Positions 45,261 through 53,295 of a stretch of 64,000 nucleotides of DNA are shown piece after piece. The position numbers and the translations under genes were made by a program. Origin of the DNA: Mycoavidus cysteinexigens_B (lineage in GTDB: Bacteria; Pseudomonadota; Gammaproteobacteria; Burkholderiales; Burkholderiaceae). The first letter of the stretch is position 1. Each line of letters starts with the position of its first letter. The notes beneath the pieces are model-generated. The model saw only the letters and a program-made list of their open reading frames with translations, was not told the origin of the DNA and ran no database searches. The stretch is taken from the NCBI GenBank assembly GCA_031963465.1, contig JASSUG010000009.1, positions 28,563 through 92,562 of the forward strand, given 5' to 3'.

Positions 45261-45794
45261 TTATTTTTTCTTGGTTTCTTTGAGGATCACAACCTCATCA
45301 GCATAACGCACGCCTTTGCCTTTATAAGGCTCAGGTGGACGATAGGCACGCACCTCTGCAGCAACTTGCCCGACTTTCTGTTTGTCGATCCCTTTAATCA
45401 GGATCTCAGTCTGAACGGGCGTTTCCACTTTAATGCCTTCTGGCATTTGGTGCACAACCGGATGCGAATAACCCACTGATAAATTCAATTTATCGCCTTG
45501 AGCTTGCGCACGATAACCCACGCCGACCAAATTGAGCTTACGCTCAAATCCCCGCGACACACCCACTACCATATTGGCAACAAGTGCGCGCATCGTCCCG
45601 GACATAGCATTCGCTTCGCTGCTATCATCAGCCGGCTCGAATGTTAACTTGCCATTAGCCTGATGAATTTTAACTAACTGATTCTCAGCTAGCGACATTG
45701 AACCCAATGGCCCTTTGCTCGTGATCATGCCACCATCTAGTGACACATCTACGCCCGCTGGTAATTCAACGGGGCTCTTACCTACTCGAGACAT
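45261..45794 (-). CDS. rplF: 50S ribosomal protein L6
   Basis: 177 aa. MSRVGKSPVELPAGVDVSLD start and the C-terminal L6 motif AAEVRAYRPPEPYKGKGVRY. Two repeated alpha/beta domains contacting the sarcin-ricin loop region. Spc operon. Confidence 0.98.
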   Translation of the reverse strand: MSRVGKSPVELPAGVDVSLDGGMITSKGPLGSMSLAENQLVKIHQANGKLTFEPADDSSEANAMSGTMRALVANMVVGVSRGFERKLNLVGVGYRAQAQGDKLNLSVGYSHPVVHQMPEGIKVETPVQTEILIKGIDKQKVGQVAAEVRAYRPPEPYKGKGVRYADEVVILKETKKK

Positions 45795-45825
45795 CCTTGT
45801 TTCTCCTTAGCGGCGGCCTCAAAAA

Positions 45826-46221
45826 TTATTCGACGTAACAAAGAATTTCGCCGCCGACTCCGGCCGCACGCGCTTTACGATCTGTCATCACACCTTGAGT
45901 GGTGGAGACAATCGCCACCCCAAGGCCATTCATGACTTGAGGAATAGCGTGGCGCCCTTTATACACAGGACAACCTGGACGTGAAACACGTTCTATACGT
46001 TCAATAACTGGGCGGCCTGCATAATACTTTAGTCCAAGCTGCAACTCTGCTTTGCCACCTTCTGCTTTAACCGAAAAATCTTCGATATAGCCTTCGTCCC
46101 GCAATACTTGCGCAATCGCAACTTTAATTTTAGAAGACGGCATCGCAACAGATATTTTGTTGACCATCTGCGCATTGCGAACGCGAGTCAGCATATCGGC
46201 GATAGGATCACTCATGCTCAT
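45826..46221 (-). CDS. rpsH: 30S ribosomal protein S8
   Basis: 131 aa. MSMSDPIADMLTRVRNAQMV and C-terminal GLGVAIVSTTQGVMTDRKAR. Binds helix 21 of 16S rRNA and, in enterobacteria, feedback-represses the spc operon. Confidence 0.98.
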   Translation of the reverse strand: MSMSDPIADMLTRVRNAQMVNKISVAMPSSKIKVAIAQVLRDEGYIEDFSVKAEGGKAELQLGLKYYAGRPVIERIERVSRPGCPVYKGRHAIPQVMNGLGVAIVSTTQGVMTDRKARAAGVGGEILCYVE

Positions 46222-46234
46222 TTATATTACTCCC

Positions 46235-46540
46235 TCACCAGCTCGCTTTTGTCAGACCCGGAATTTCACCACGGAAGGCGATTTCACGGATCTTGCCACG
46301 GGCAAGACCAAATTTGCGAAAAGTGCCACGCGGACGACCAGTCAATGCGCAGCGATTACGCTTACGGGTTGGATTCGCATTACGCGGCAACTGCTGTAAC
46401 TGCAAGCGTGCTGCATAGCGATCTTCATCTGATTTTTTTGAATCATCGATAATCGCTTTAAGAGCAGTACGCTTAGCAGCGTATTTTTGCGCTAAATGCG
46501 CACGTTTTTTTTCACGTTCAATTAATGCTACTTTAGCCAC
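46235..46540 (-). CDS. rpsN: 30S ribosomal protein S14
   Basis: 101 aa from GTG 46540 (VAKVALIEREKKRAHLAQKY), which matches the family N-terminus and has TGAGG upstream; a longer frame to 46603 overlaps rplE and is not used. No zinc-binding cysteines (C-minus form), C-terminal LTGRPRGTFRKFGLARGKIR. Starts 8 bases after rplE. Confidence 0.96.
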   Translation of the reverse strand: MAKVALIEREKKRAHLAQKYAAKRTALKAIIDDSKKSDEDRYAARLQLQQLPRNANPTRKRNRCALTGRPRGTFRKFGLARGKIREIAFRGEIPGLTKASW

Positions 46541-46547
46541 GGCAACC

Positions 46548-47087
46548 TCAGTTCTTGAACGGAAACTTGAAGCAAGCAAGCAATGCCTTTGCTTCTTCGT
46601 CATTTTTTGCGGTGGTGTTAATACTGATATTTAACCCACGCAACGCATCAATTTTGTCGTATTCAATTTCAGGAAAAATAATTTGCTCCTTGACCCCGAG
46701 GTTGTAATTGCCACGGCCGTCAAATGCACGACCAGATACGCCGCGAAAATCTCGAACGCGTGGCAATGCTAAATTCACCAAACGATCTAAAAATTCAAAC
46801 ATCATACGGCCACGCAACGTAACCATCACACCTACTGGATAGCCTTCACGAATTTTGAAGCCAGCAATTGCTTTGCGTGCTACGGTGATCACCGGCTTTT
46901 GGCCGGCAATCTTAGTAAGATCACCCACTGCGTGTTCAATCACTTTTTTATCAGCAACCGCTTCACCCACACCCATATTCAATGTGATTTTGGTAAAACG
47001 GGGCACTTCCATAACAGATTTGTAACCGAACTTTTGCATCAGTTCGGGAACTGCTTTCTGTTTATAAAATTCTTGCAAACGAGCCAT
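46548..47087 (-). CDS. rplE: 50S ribosomal protein L5
   Basis: 179 aa. MARLQEFYKQKAVPELMQKF start; P-site loop GYPVGVMVTLRGRMMFEFLD; C-terminal GLNISINTTAKNDEEAKALL. 5S rRNA-binding protein. Spc operon after rplX. Confidence 0.98.
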   Translation of the reverse strand: MARLQEFYKQKAVPELMQKFGYKSVMEVPRFTKITLNMGVGEAVADKKVIEHAVGDLTKIAGQKPVITVARKAIAGFKIREGYPVGVMVTLRGRMMFEFLDRLVNLALPRVRDFRGVSGRAFDGRGNYNLGVKEQIIFPEIEYDKIDALRGLNISINTTAKNDEEAKALLACFKFPFKN

Positions 47088-47103
47088 TTATTTAATCACT
47101 CCG

Positions 47104-47412
47104 TCAAGCGCTAAGTACTGCACCGGTCGTTTTTAGAAAGCGAACATTCTCACCATTCTCGACTTTGATACCCACACGCGATGGTTTACCGTTCGCGTCA
47201 ACCAAAGCCACATTTGACCGATTGATCGGCATGACTTTGCTTTCCACGCCACCTGGCGTTCCTTTCATTGGGTTTGGTTTGACGTGCTTCTTAACCAAGT
47301 TCAAACCCTCAACCGTGATGCGATCGCCTGCAACTGCTAGCACAACGCCGCGTTTGCCTTTATCTTTACCGGTGATCGCAATCACTTCATCACCTTTACG
47401 AATTGTCTTCAT
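47104..47412 (-). CDS. rplX: 50S ribosomal protein L24
   Basis: 102 aa. KOW motif KGDEVIAITGKDKGKRGVVL near the N-terminus, then HVKPNPMKGTPGGVESK. Assembly initiator of the 50S subunit. Between rplN and rplE. Confidence 0.98.
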   Translation of the reverse strand: MKTIRKGDEVIAITGKDKGKRGVVLAVAGDRITVEGLNLVKKHVKPNPMKGTPGGVESKVMPINRSNVALVDANGKPSRVGIKVENGENVRFLKTTGAVLSA

Positions 47413-47426
47413 TTTGATGCAATCCC

Positions 47427-47792
47427 TTACAGCACTTCTGGAGCAAGTGACACGATCTTCATGAAATGTTCGCGCAATTCACGCGTAACAGGCCCAAAAA
47501 TACGAGTACCAATTGGCTCGAGTTTAGCATTGAGCAATACCACCGCATTGCCGTCAAACTTAATCAGCGAACCATCCGGGCGGCGCATACCTTTTCTAGT
47601 GCGTACCACCACGGCATTAAATATTTCACCTTTTTTCACACGCCCACGCGGCATCGCTTCTTTGACTGTCACTTTAATGACGTCACCGATATTCGCGTAA
47701 CGACGCTTTGAACCGCCCAACACTTTAATGCACAAAGCTTCACGTGCACCTGTGTTATCTGCGATTTGAAGCCGAGTTTCGTTCTGAATCAT
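47427..47792 (-). CDS. rplN: 50S ribosomal protein L14
   Basis: 121 aa from ATG 47792 (MIQNETRLQIADNTGAREAL); the frame extends to 47837 but that is leader. The usual C-terminal motif RELRSE(R/K)FMKI here reads RELREHFMKI, apparently one residue shorter than the 122-aa Burkholderia proteins. First gene of the spc operon, with its own promoter and a leader of about 135 bases. Confidence 0.97.
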   Translation of the reverse strand: MIQNETRLQIADNTGAREALCIKVLGGSKRRYANIGDVIKVTVKEAMPRGRVKKGEIFNAVVVRTRKGMRRPDGSLIKFDGNAVVLLNAKLEPIGTRIFGPVTRELREHFMKIVSLAPEVL

Positions 47793-47903
47793 AATTTCTC
47801 TTTTCCAACTTAATCCGGCTGCGCCACTTATCAGCAAAAGCTCAACAGCGCTTTCCGGTCAGTTTTGGCCCCGCCGACCTTAGGCCGCTTGGGTTAGGAA
47901 CAA

Positions 47904-47917
47904 GGACATAAATGTCC
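47904..47917. promoter_or_regulatory. palindrome in the rplN leader
   Basis: GGACAT-AA-ATGTCC at 47904-47917, a six-base-pair hairpin in the untranslated leader of the spc operon, 112 bases before the rplN start. Could be a regulatory RNA element; S8-type binding is not evident. Confidence 0.3.
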
Positions 47918-47936
47918 GTTAAAAGCAGAGCAGAGG

Positions 47937-47964
47937 ATTATAGCAAATTATCCGAAAATTGCAA
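47937..47964 (-). promoter_or_regulatory. spc operon promoter before rplN
   Basis: On the minus strand TTGCAA (47964-47959), a 16-base spacer and a perfect TATAAT (47942-47937). It lies in the only gap of about 200 bases inside the S10-spc cluster, directly upstream of rplN. Confidence 0.65.
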
Positions 47965-47995
47965 TCTATTCGTTACAATTTTAACATCTACCCAC

Positions 47996-48265
47996 TCAAA
48001 CAACCCGCACAGCCTCCATTAGACGAGACACCGTCCAAGCCTTTGTCTTTGAAAGCGGCCGTGTTTCTTGAATTTCAACAAGATCGCCTTCATTGTAGGT
48101 ATTCACCTCATCATGCGCATGATATTTCTTTGAGCGCACAACATATTTACCATAAAGCGGATGCTTGACACGACGCTCGATAAGGACCGTCACGGTTTTA
48201 TCCATTTTATTGCTGATAACTCTACCGATCAGCGTTCGCTTGAGCGAAGTTTTAACATCGTTCAT
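47996..48265 (-). CDS. rpsQ: 30S ribosomal protein S17
   Basis: 89 aa OB-fold protein: LIGRVISNKMDKTVTVLIER, then HDEVNTYNEGDLVEIQETRP. ATG overlaps the rpmC stop as ATGA. Last gene of the S10 operon before the rplN promoter gap. Confidence 0.98.
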   Translation of the reverse strand: MNDVKTSLKRTLIGRVISNKMDKTVTVLIERRVKHPLYGKYVVRSKKYHAHDEVNTYNEGDLVEIQETRPLSKTKAWTVSRLMEAVRVV

Positions 48266-48456
48266 TTTTGGCTTGCCTTTTCGGTCAATACAGTATGCAC
48301 GCGCGCAATATCACGCCGTATTTTCTTTAATAGACTGCTGTTACTTAATTGCTGAGTGGCTAATTGCAAACGCACGCTAAAACATGCTTTAAGCAGATCA
48401 GACAACTCTTTATGCAATTCAGTCCGGTCTTTTACTCGGAATTCTGAGGCTTTCAT
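48262..48456 (-). CDS. rpmC: 50S ribosomal protein L29
   Basis: 64 aa, two helices. MKASEFRVKDRTELHKELSD and QLSNSSLLKKIRRDIARVHT. Near the peptide exit tunnel, docking site for trigger factor and SRP with L23. Overlaps rpsQ by four bases. Confidence 0.97.
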   Translation of the reverse strand: MKASEFRVKDRTELHKELSDLLKACFSVRLQLATQQLSNSSLLKKIRRDIARVHTVLTEKASQK

Positions 48457-48467
48457 TCATCTCTCCA

Positions 48468-48884
48468 TCAAGCGCTAATCTGACGCGCGACAAATGCTGT
48501 CTTCATTGGCAGTTTTGCCGCTGCCAGGCGAAATGCCGCCCGCGCCAACACTTCATCTACACCATCCATTTCATACAACATCTTACCTGGCTGAATCTCG
48601 GCCACGTAATATTCCGGATTCCCTTTACCATTACCCATCCGGACTTCAGCCGGTTTTTGAGAAATCGGTTTATCCGGAAAAATACGAATCCAAATCCGGC
48701 CACCACGTTTAATATGACGGGTCATCGCACGACGCGCAGACTCAATTTGACGTGCCGTCAAGCGACCACGGCCAATTGCTTTTAAGCCAAATTCGCCAAA
48801 TGATACGGCATTGCCGCGAGTCGCCACACCGGTATTGCGACCTTTTTGCTCTTTACGGTATTTTCTGCGTTTTGGTTGCAACAT
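48468..48884 (-). CDS. rplP: 50S ribosomal protein L16
   Basis: 138 aa. MLQPKRRKYRKEQKGRNTGV and the motif RRAMTRHIKRGGRIWIRIFP. Binds at the central protuberance near the A-site tRNA. Starts two bases after the rpsC stop. Confidence 0.98.
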   Translation of the reverse strand: MLQPKRRKYRKEQKGRNTGVATRGNAVSFGEFGLKAIGRGRLTARQIESARRAMTRHIKRGGRIWIRIFPDKPISQKPAEVRMGNGKGNPEYYVAEIQPGKMLYEMDGVDEVLARAAFRLAAAKLPMKTAFVARQISA

Positions 48885-48886
48885 CT

Positions 48887-49687
48887 TTATTCTCCAATCT
48901 TGGCATCGCCATCAGATTTGGCAGCTCCCGCACGACGCGAACCCGCCCAACGGCCCGGCTTATCGCCACCGTCACCACGACCGCGGCGTTCGCCCGGACG
49001 GGAATTACGGCGCCCCCGTTTCTCTTCAGGTGCTTCATCGACAACCGGCGCTTCGTTACGGCCTACAATATCGCCCTTATAAACCCAGACCTTAATGCCA
49101 ATAATGCCATAAGTTGTCTGCGCTTCGGACGTTGCGTAATCGATATCGGCACGCAATGTATGTAATGGCACACGACCTTCACGATACCACTCCGTACGCG
49201 CAATTTCGATTCCATTTAACCGGCCTGAGCTCATGATCTTGATGCCTTGAGCGCCAAGACGCATCGCATTTTGCATCGCACGCTTCATCGCACGGCGAAA
49301 CATAATCCGGCGTTCAAGCTGTTGCGAGATCGAATCTGCAATTAATTGCGCATCGATTTCCGGCTTGCGAATTTCTTCGATATTGACATGCACCGGCACG
49401 CCCATGCGGCGTTGCAATTCAGCCTTCAGGAGCTCAATATCCTCTCCCTTTTTACCGATCACAATGCCTGGACGCGAGCTGTGAATGGTAATGCGCGCGT
49501 TTTTCGCAGGTCGTTCAATGATTACCTTGCCGACAGACGCATTCTTGAGTTTTTTCTTCAAATACTCTCGAACACTAATGTCTTCTTTCAACATATTTGC
49601 AAACTGAGTATTACTCGCGTACCAACGCGAAACCCAGTTGCGACGAACGGCCAGCCGAAAGCCGGTCGGATGTATTTTCTGTCCCAT
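48887..49687 (-). CDS. rpsC: 30S ribosomal protein S3
   Basis: 266 aa from ATG 49687 (MGQKIHPTGFRLAVRRNWVS), the family start; the frame extends to 49711. KH domain with RPGIVIGKKGEDIELLKAEL; C-terminal tail of Arg/Gly-rich repeats (EKRGRRNSRPGERRGRGDGG), usual in Burkholderia S3. Forms the mRNA entry helicase with S4 and S5. Confidence 0.98.
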   Translation of the reverse strand: MGQKIHPTGFRLAVRRNWVSRWYASNTQFANMLKEDISVREYLKKKLKNASVGKVIIERPAKNARITIHSSRPGIVIGKKGEDIELLKAELQRRMGVPVHVNIEEIRKPEIDAQLIADSISQQLERRIMFRRAMKRAMQNAMRLGAQGIKIMSSGRLNGIEIARTEWYREGRVPLHTLRADIDYATSEAQTTYGIIGIKVWVYKGDIVGRNEAPVVDEAPEEKRGRRNSRPGERRGRGDGGDKPGRWAGSRRAGAAKSDGDAKIGE

Positions 49688-49700
49688 CGTGTGTGGCCCT

Positions 49701-50033
49701 TTAATTTCCAACCGTCACGGTGATGTGACAGGATTGCTTTTCGAGCGGATTACTACGCCCTTTGGCGCGCGCAATAATACGTTTTAACGAAGTCGCTTTA
49801 TCGACATAAATGCTAGTCACCTTTAACTCGTCAATATCCACGCCCACATTATGCTCTGCGTTTGCGATTGCCGATTGGACGACTTTCTTAATAATGCCTG
49901 CAGGCTTTTGCTTTGGCGAAAAAGCCAATAAATCCAAGGCTTTGCCAACTGCTAGGCCGCGAATCTGATCGGCGACTAAACGTGTTTTTTGCGCCGAAAT
50001 CCGGGCGCCGCGGTGAATTGCTTTGGCTACCAT
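49701..50033 (-). CDS. rplV: 50S ribosomal protein L22
   Basis: 110 aa. KAIHRGARISAQKTRLVADQ and the hairpin KATSLKRIIARAKGRSNPLE lining the exit tunnel constriction, where macrolide-resistance changes occur; no deletion there is seen. S10 operon. Confidence 0.97.
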   Translation of the reverse strand: MVAKAIHRGARISAQKTRLVADQIRGLAVGKALDLLAFSPKQKPAGIIKKVVQSAIANAEHNVGVDIDELKVTSIYVDKATSLKRIIARAKGRSNPLEKQSCHITVTVGN

Positions 50034-50044
50034 CTTCTTGCCCC

Positions 50045-50320
50045 TTATCTCTTAGCCTTTTTATCGGCTGCATGACCTTTGAATGTGCGGGTCAAGGCAA
50101 ATTCGCCGAGTTTATGGCCGACCATGTTTTCCGAAATATACACCGGAATATGTTGACGGCCATTATGCACCGCAATGGTCAAACTGATAAAATCCGGCAG
50201 AATTGTCGACCGGCGTGACCAAGTTTTGATTGGCTTGCGGTCGCGTGTAGCGATAGCCGCATCAACCTTTCGCCGCAAGTGGGCCTCACAATATGGGCCT
50301 TTTTTGATAGAACGTGCCAT
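50045..50320 (-). CDS. rpsS: 30S ribosomal protein S19
   Basis: 91 aa. MARSIKKGPYCEAHLRRKVD and C-terminal GHKLGEFALTRTFKGHAADK. Head protein complexed with S13. S10 operon between rplB and rplV. Confidence 0.98.
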   Translation of the reverse strand: MARSIKKGPYCEAHLRRKVDAAIATRDRKPIKTWSRRSTILPDFISLTIAVHNGRQHIPVYISENMVGHKLGEFALTRTFKGHAADKKAKR

Positions 50321-50334
50321 TTATCTACACTCTC

Positions 50335-51162
50335 TTAACGTTTATTGCGACGCTGCACGATCATATTGGTCGTGCGTTTATTGCGACGAGTCCGATAGCC
50401 CTTAGTTGGGACACCTGTTGGACTCACTGGATGACGACCAGCAGCAGTTTTGCCCTCACCCCCGCCATGCGGGTGATCTACCGGGTTCATTGCCACACCA
50501 CGTACGGTCGGACGAATACCGCGCCAACGGGCTGCACCTGCTTTACCAATTTGACGCAGACCATGCTCTTCATTGCCCACCTCGCCGACGGTCGCACGGC
50601 ATTCGATATGCACGCGGCGAATCTCGCCAGAGCGCAAACGAACTTGTGCGTAACTGCCTTCACGCGCCAATAGCATCGCTGAAGCACCCGCTGAACGAGC
50701 AATCTGCGCACCTTTGCCTGGCTGCATTTCGATACAGTGAATCGTGGTCCCGACCGGAATATTACGAATTGGCAACGCATTGCCCGCACGAATCGGCGCT
50801 TGCGCACCCGATAAGAGCTGATGGCCTACTGCCAAACCTTTCGGTGCAATAATGTAGCGCCGCTCACCATCGGCATAACACAACAAGGCAATGTTCGCAC
50901 TACGGTTCGGATCATATTCCAATTGCTCAACTTTTGCCGGAATATCATCTTTGTTACGGCAAAAATCAACCAGCCGATAGTGCTGCTTGTGACCACCACC
51001 GCGATGACGCGTAGTGATATGACCGTTATGATTACGGCCCGCAGTATTGCTTTGTTTTTCTAAGAGTGGCGCATGAGGTTTGCCTTTATGCAAATCCTTA
51101 TTCACCACCTTAATCATTCCCCGGCGACCGGGGGAAGTCGGTTTGACTTTAACGAGTGCCAT
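50335..51162 (-). CDS. rplB: 50S ribosomal protein L2
   Basis: 275 aa. ALVKVKPTSPGRRGMIKVVN start, and the peptidyl-transferase-associated AMNPVDHPHGGGEGKTAAGR with the conserved His. Core 23S rRNA-binding protein. Starts 3 bases after rplW. Confidence 0.98.
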   Translation of the reverse strand: MALVKVKPTSPGRRGMIKVVNKDLHKGKPHAPLLEKQSNTAGRNHNGHITTRHRGGGHKQHYRLVDFCRNKDDIPAKVEQLEYDPNRSANIALLCYADGERRYIIAPKGLAVGHQLLSGAQAPIRAGNALPIRNIPVGTTIHCIEMQPGKGAQIARSAGASAMLLAREGSYAQVRLRSGEIRRVHIECRATVGEVGNEEHGLRQIGKAGAARWRGIRPTVRGVAMNPVDHPHGGGEGKTAAGRHPVSPTGVPTKGYRTRRNKRTTNMIVQRRNKR

Positions 51163-51164
51163 GA

Positions 51165-51479
51165 TTATCTGGCCTCCGCTTCAAAATTAATTTCATGTCC
51201 TGGCTTCAGGCACACATAGGCTTTTTTCACAGTCTTACGGCGTCCGCTGATGCGGCCAGAACGCTTAACCTTACCTTTTTGATTCAAAATTTGCACGGAA
51301 GCCACTTCAACCTTAAACATCAATTCAACCGCAGCTTTAACTTCTTGCTTAGTTGCATCAGGCGTCACTACAAACACGTTCTGATTATTCTTGTCAGCAA
51401 CTTGCGTCGCTTTCTCGGAAACCCGAGGTTCAATCAAGATTTTCAGTAAACGATGGTCATTTTTACGGGCGTCGATCAT
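51165..51479 (-). CDS. rplW: 50S ribosomal protein L23
   Basis: 104 aa. LLKILIEPRVSEKATQVADK and the VNILN/VQILNQKGKVKR region. Exit-tunnel docking site for trigger factor. ATG overlaps the rplD stop as ATGA. Confidence 0.97.
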   Translation of the reverse strand: MIDARKNDHRLLKILIEPRVSEKATQVADKNNQNVFVVTPDATKQEVKAAVELMFKVEVASVQILNQKGKVKRSGRISGRRKTVKKAYVCLKPGHEINFEAEAR

Positions 51480-52096
51480 GACAACAACTCCTCAATCTGG
51501 GCGAGCCCGGCTTTGGTAACCAAGATGTTCTTGAAATGGATCAACGATAATGGATCGGCATAACGCGGCTCAACAATCGCCACATTCGGCAAGTTGCGCG
51601 ACGCCAGATACAGATTTTCATCCACATTATCAGTAATCACTAACACGGATTCAAGGCCCATCGACTGAAATTTACGAGCAAGCAATTTTGTCTTTGGCGC
51701 TTCGAGCGTGATCTCCTCAACTAACGAGAGTCGACCCTCACGGACCAACTGCGAGAAGATTGAGCAAAGCCCAGCACGAAACATCTTTTTATTGACTTTA
51801 TGCGTGAAATTTTCTTCTGGCGAATTAGGGAAAATACGACCACCCCCACGCCATAGTGGACTCGACGTCATCCCCGCACGCGCCCGGCCTGTGCCTTTTT
51901 GACGCCACGGCTTTCTAGTCGAGTGCTTAACTTGCTCACGATCTTTTTGCGCGCGATTACCACTGCGCGCATTGGCTTGATACGCTACAACGACCTGATG
52001 AATCAAAGCCTCATTGTAGGCACGGCCAAATACTGCATCAGATGCATTGATGCCAACCGCGTCCTGACCGGCTTCATTTAGGAGCTTAATTTCCAT
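51476..52096 (-). CDS. rplD: 50S ribosomal protein L4
   Basis: 206 aa. STRKPWRQKGTGRARAGMTS is the conserved tunnel loop. In enterobacteria L4 also represses its own S10 operon by attenuation. Start codon overlaps the rplC stop by one base. Confidence 0.98.
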   Translation of the reverse strand: MEIKLLNEAGQDAVGINASDAVFGRAYNEALIHQVVVAYQANARSGNRAQKDREQVKHSTRKPWRQKGTGRARAGMTSSPLWRGGGRIFPNSPEENFTHKVNKKMFRAGLCSIFSQLVREGRLSLVEEITLEAPKTKLLARKFQSMGLESVLVITDNVDENLYLASRNLPNVAIVEPRYADPLSLIHFKNILVTKAGLAQIEELLS

Positions 52097-52755
52097 TATT
52101 TTGCTCCTTTTTGGGCAGGTGACTTAACCGCTGGCGTGATCGCCACGAAGCCTTCCTTTGCCCCCGGAATTGCGCCGTTTACAAACAATAATTGACGCTC
52201 TACATCAATCCGCACAATCTCTAGATTCTGCGTGGTGACCCTGCGGTCCCCCATATGTCCGGTCATACGCTTACCTGGAAAGACGCGCCCTGGATCTTGT
52301 GCCATCCCGATTGAGCCTGGCACATTATGTGAGCGTGAATTACCGTGTGAAGCTCGACCCGAGCTAAAATTGTAGCGTTTGATCGTGCCTGCATAGCCCT
52401 TACCAATCGAGCGTCCGCAAACATCGATTTTTTGTCCGACTTCAAATAACTCGGTACCGAGTACTTTGCCAATAGACAAAGCAGTGGCTTGAGTTTCATC
52501 AGTACGAAATTCTTGTAGGAACTGGCCAGCTTCGACACCTGCTTTAGCAAAGTGTCCTTGCAAAGGCTTAGTCACGCGTGTAGCGCGGCGCTCGCCAAAT
52601 GCAAGTTGCACGGCGGTGTAACCGTCAGATGCAACGGTCTTGATCTGTGTCACGCGATTGCTTGATACGTTTACCACTGTCACCGGAATTGAAACGCCTT
52701 CCGGTGTAAAGATACGCGTCATCGCAACCTTGCGACCCAAAAGTCCAAGGCTCAT
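52096..52755 (-). CDS. rplC: 50S ribosomal protein L3
   Basis: 219 aa from ATG 52755 (MSLGLLGRKVAMTRIFTPEG); an ATG four codons upstream is a leader extension. Conserved SSGRASHGNSRSHNVPGSIG and MAQDPGRVFPGKRMTGHMGD, the latter near the PrmB-methylated glutamine of relatives. Preceded by a promoter-bearing gap of 180 bases. Confidence 0.97.
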   Translation of the reverse strand: MSLGLLGRKVAMTRIFTPEGVSIPVTVVNVSSNRVTQIKTVASDGYTAVQLAFGERRATRVTKPLQGHFAKAGVEAGQFLQEFRTDETQATALSIGKVLGTELFEVGQKIDVCGRSIGKGYAGTIKRYNFSSGRASHGNSRSHNVPGSIGMAQDPGRVFPGKRMTGHMGDRRVTTQNLEIVRIDVERQLLFVNGAIPGAKEGFVAITPAVKSPAQKGAK

Positions 52756-52892
52756 TATTTTCTCCATTCCCAGCTACGATTGGCCAGGATTAAATCGCTT
52801 GATAATTAAACCAATGCTCGTCGTGTTATGGCTGCTAAAACAACCCATCACAACGAACTCAATAATTTACGCAAAAGCGCGAAAAGCCTTCA

Positions 52893-52921
52893 ATTATAAC
52901 TGGGCCTTTCGCTTCCCGCAA
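52893..52921 (-). promoter_or_regulatory. possible promoter before rplC
   Basis: Minus strand TTGCGG (52921-52916), 17-base spacer, perfect TATAAT (52898-52893). It starts about 15 bases beyond the rpsJ stop and would give a leader of about 130 bases for rplC. Confidence 0.45.
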
Positions 52922-52936
52922 TAAAGATTGTCTTGT

Positions 52937-53251
52937 TTACTGCAATTTGATCTCGACATCCACTCCTGCCGATAGATCTAGCCTCATTAAAGCATCAACT
53001 GTCTTGTCCGTCGGATCAACAATGTCAATCAGACGCAGATGAGTACGAATTTCAAGTTGATCGCGCGAAGTTTTATTGACATGCGGCGAACGCAAAATAT
53101 CAAAGCGCTGAATCGAAGTCGGCAAAGGCACTGGCCCACATACAATAGCGCCGGTTTGTTTCGCGGTATCGACAATTTCAGCTGATGCCACGTCGATTAG
53201 CCGACTATCAACTGCCTTTAGGCGGATACGAATCTTCTGTTCTTTTGACAT
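52937..53251 (-). CDS. rpsJ: 30S ribosomal protein S10
   Basis: 104 aa. KIRIRLKAVDSRLIDVASAE and TSIQRFDILRSPHVNKTSRD. Ribosomal protein and NusB partner in antitermination. In relatives tuf stands between fusA and rpsJ; here rpsJ begins 44 bases after the fusA stop. Confidence 0.98.
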   Translation of the reverse strand: MSKEQKIRIRLKAVDSRLIDVASAEIVDTAKQTGAIVCGPVPLPTSIQRFDILRSPHVNKTSRDQLEIRTHLRLIDIVDPTDKTVDALMRLDLSAGVDVEIKLQ

Positions 53252-53295
53252 GACTTTCCTTTAAAGAGCGAGGCGGCTCACGCCGCCGGATTAAA

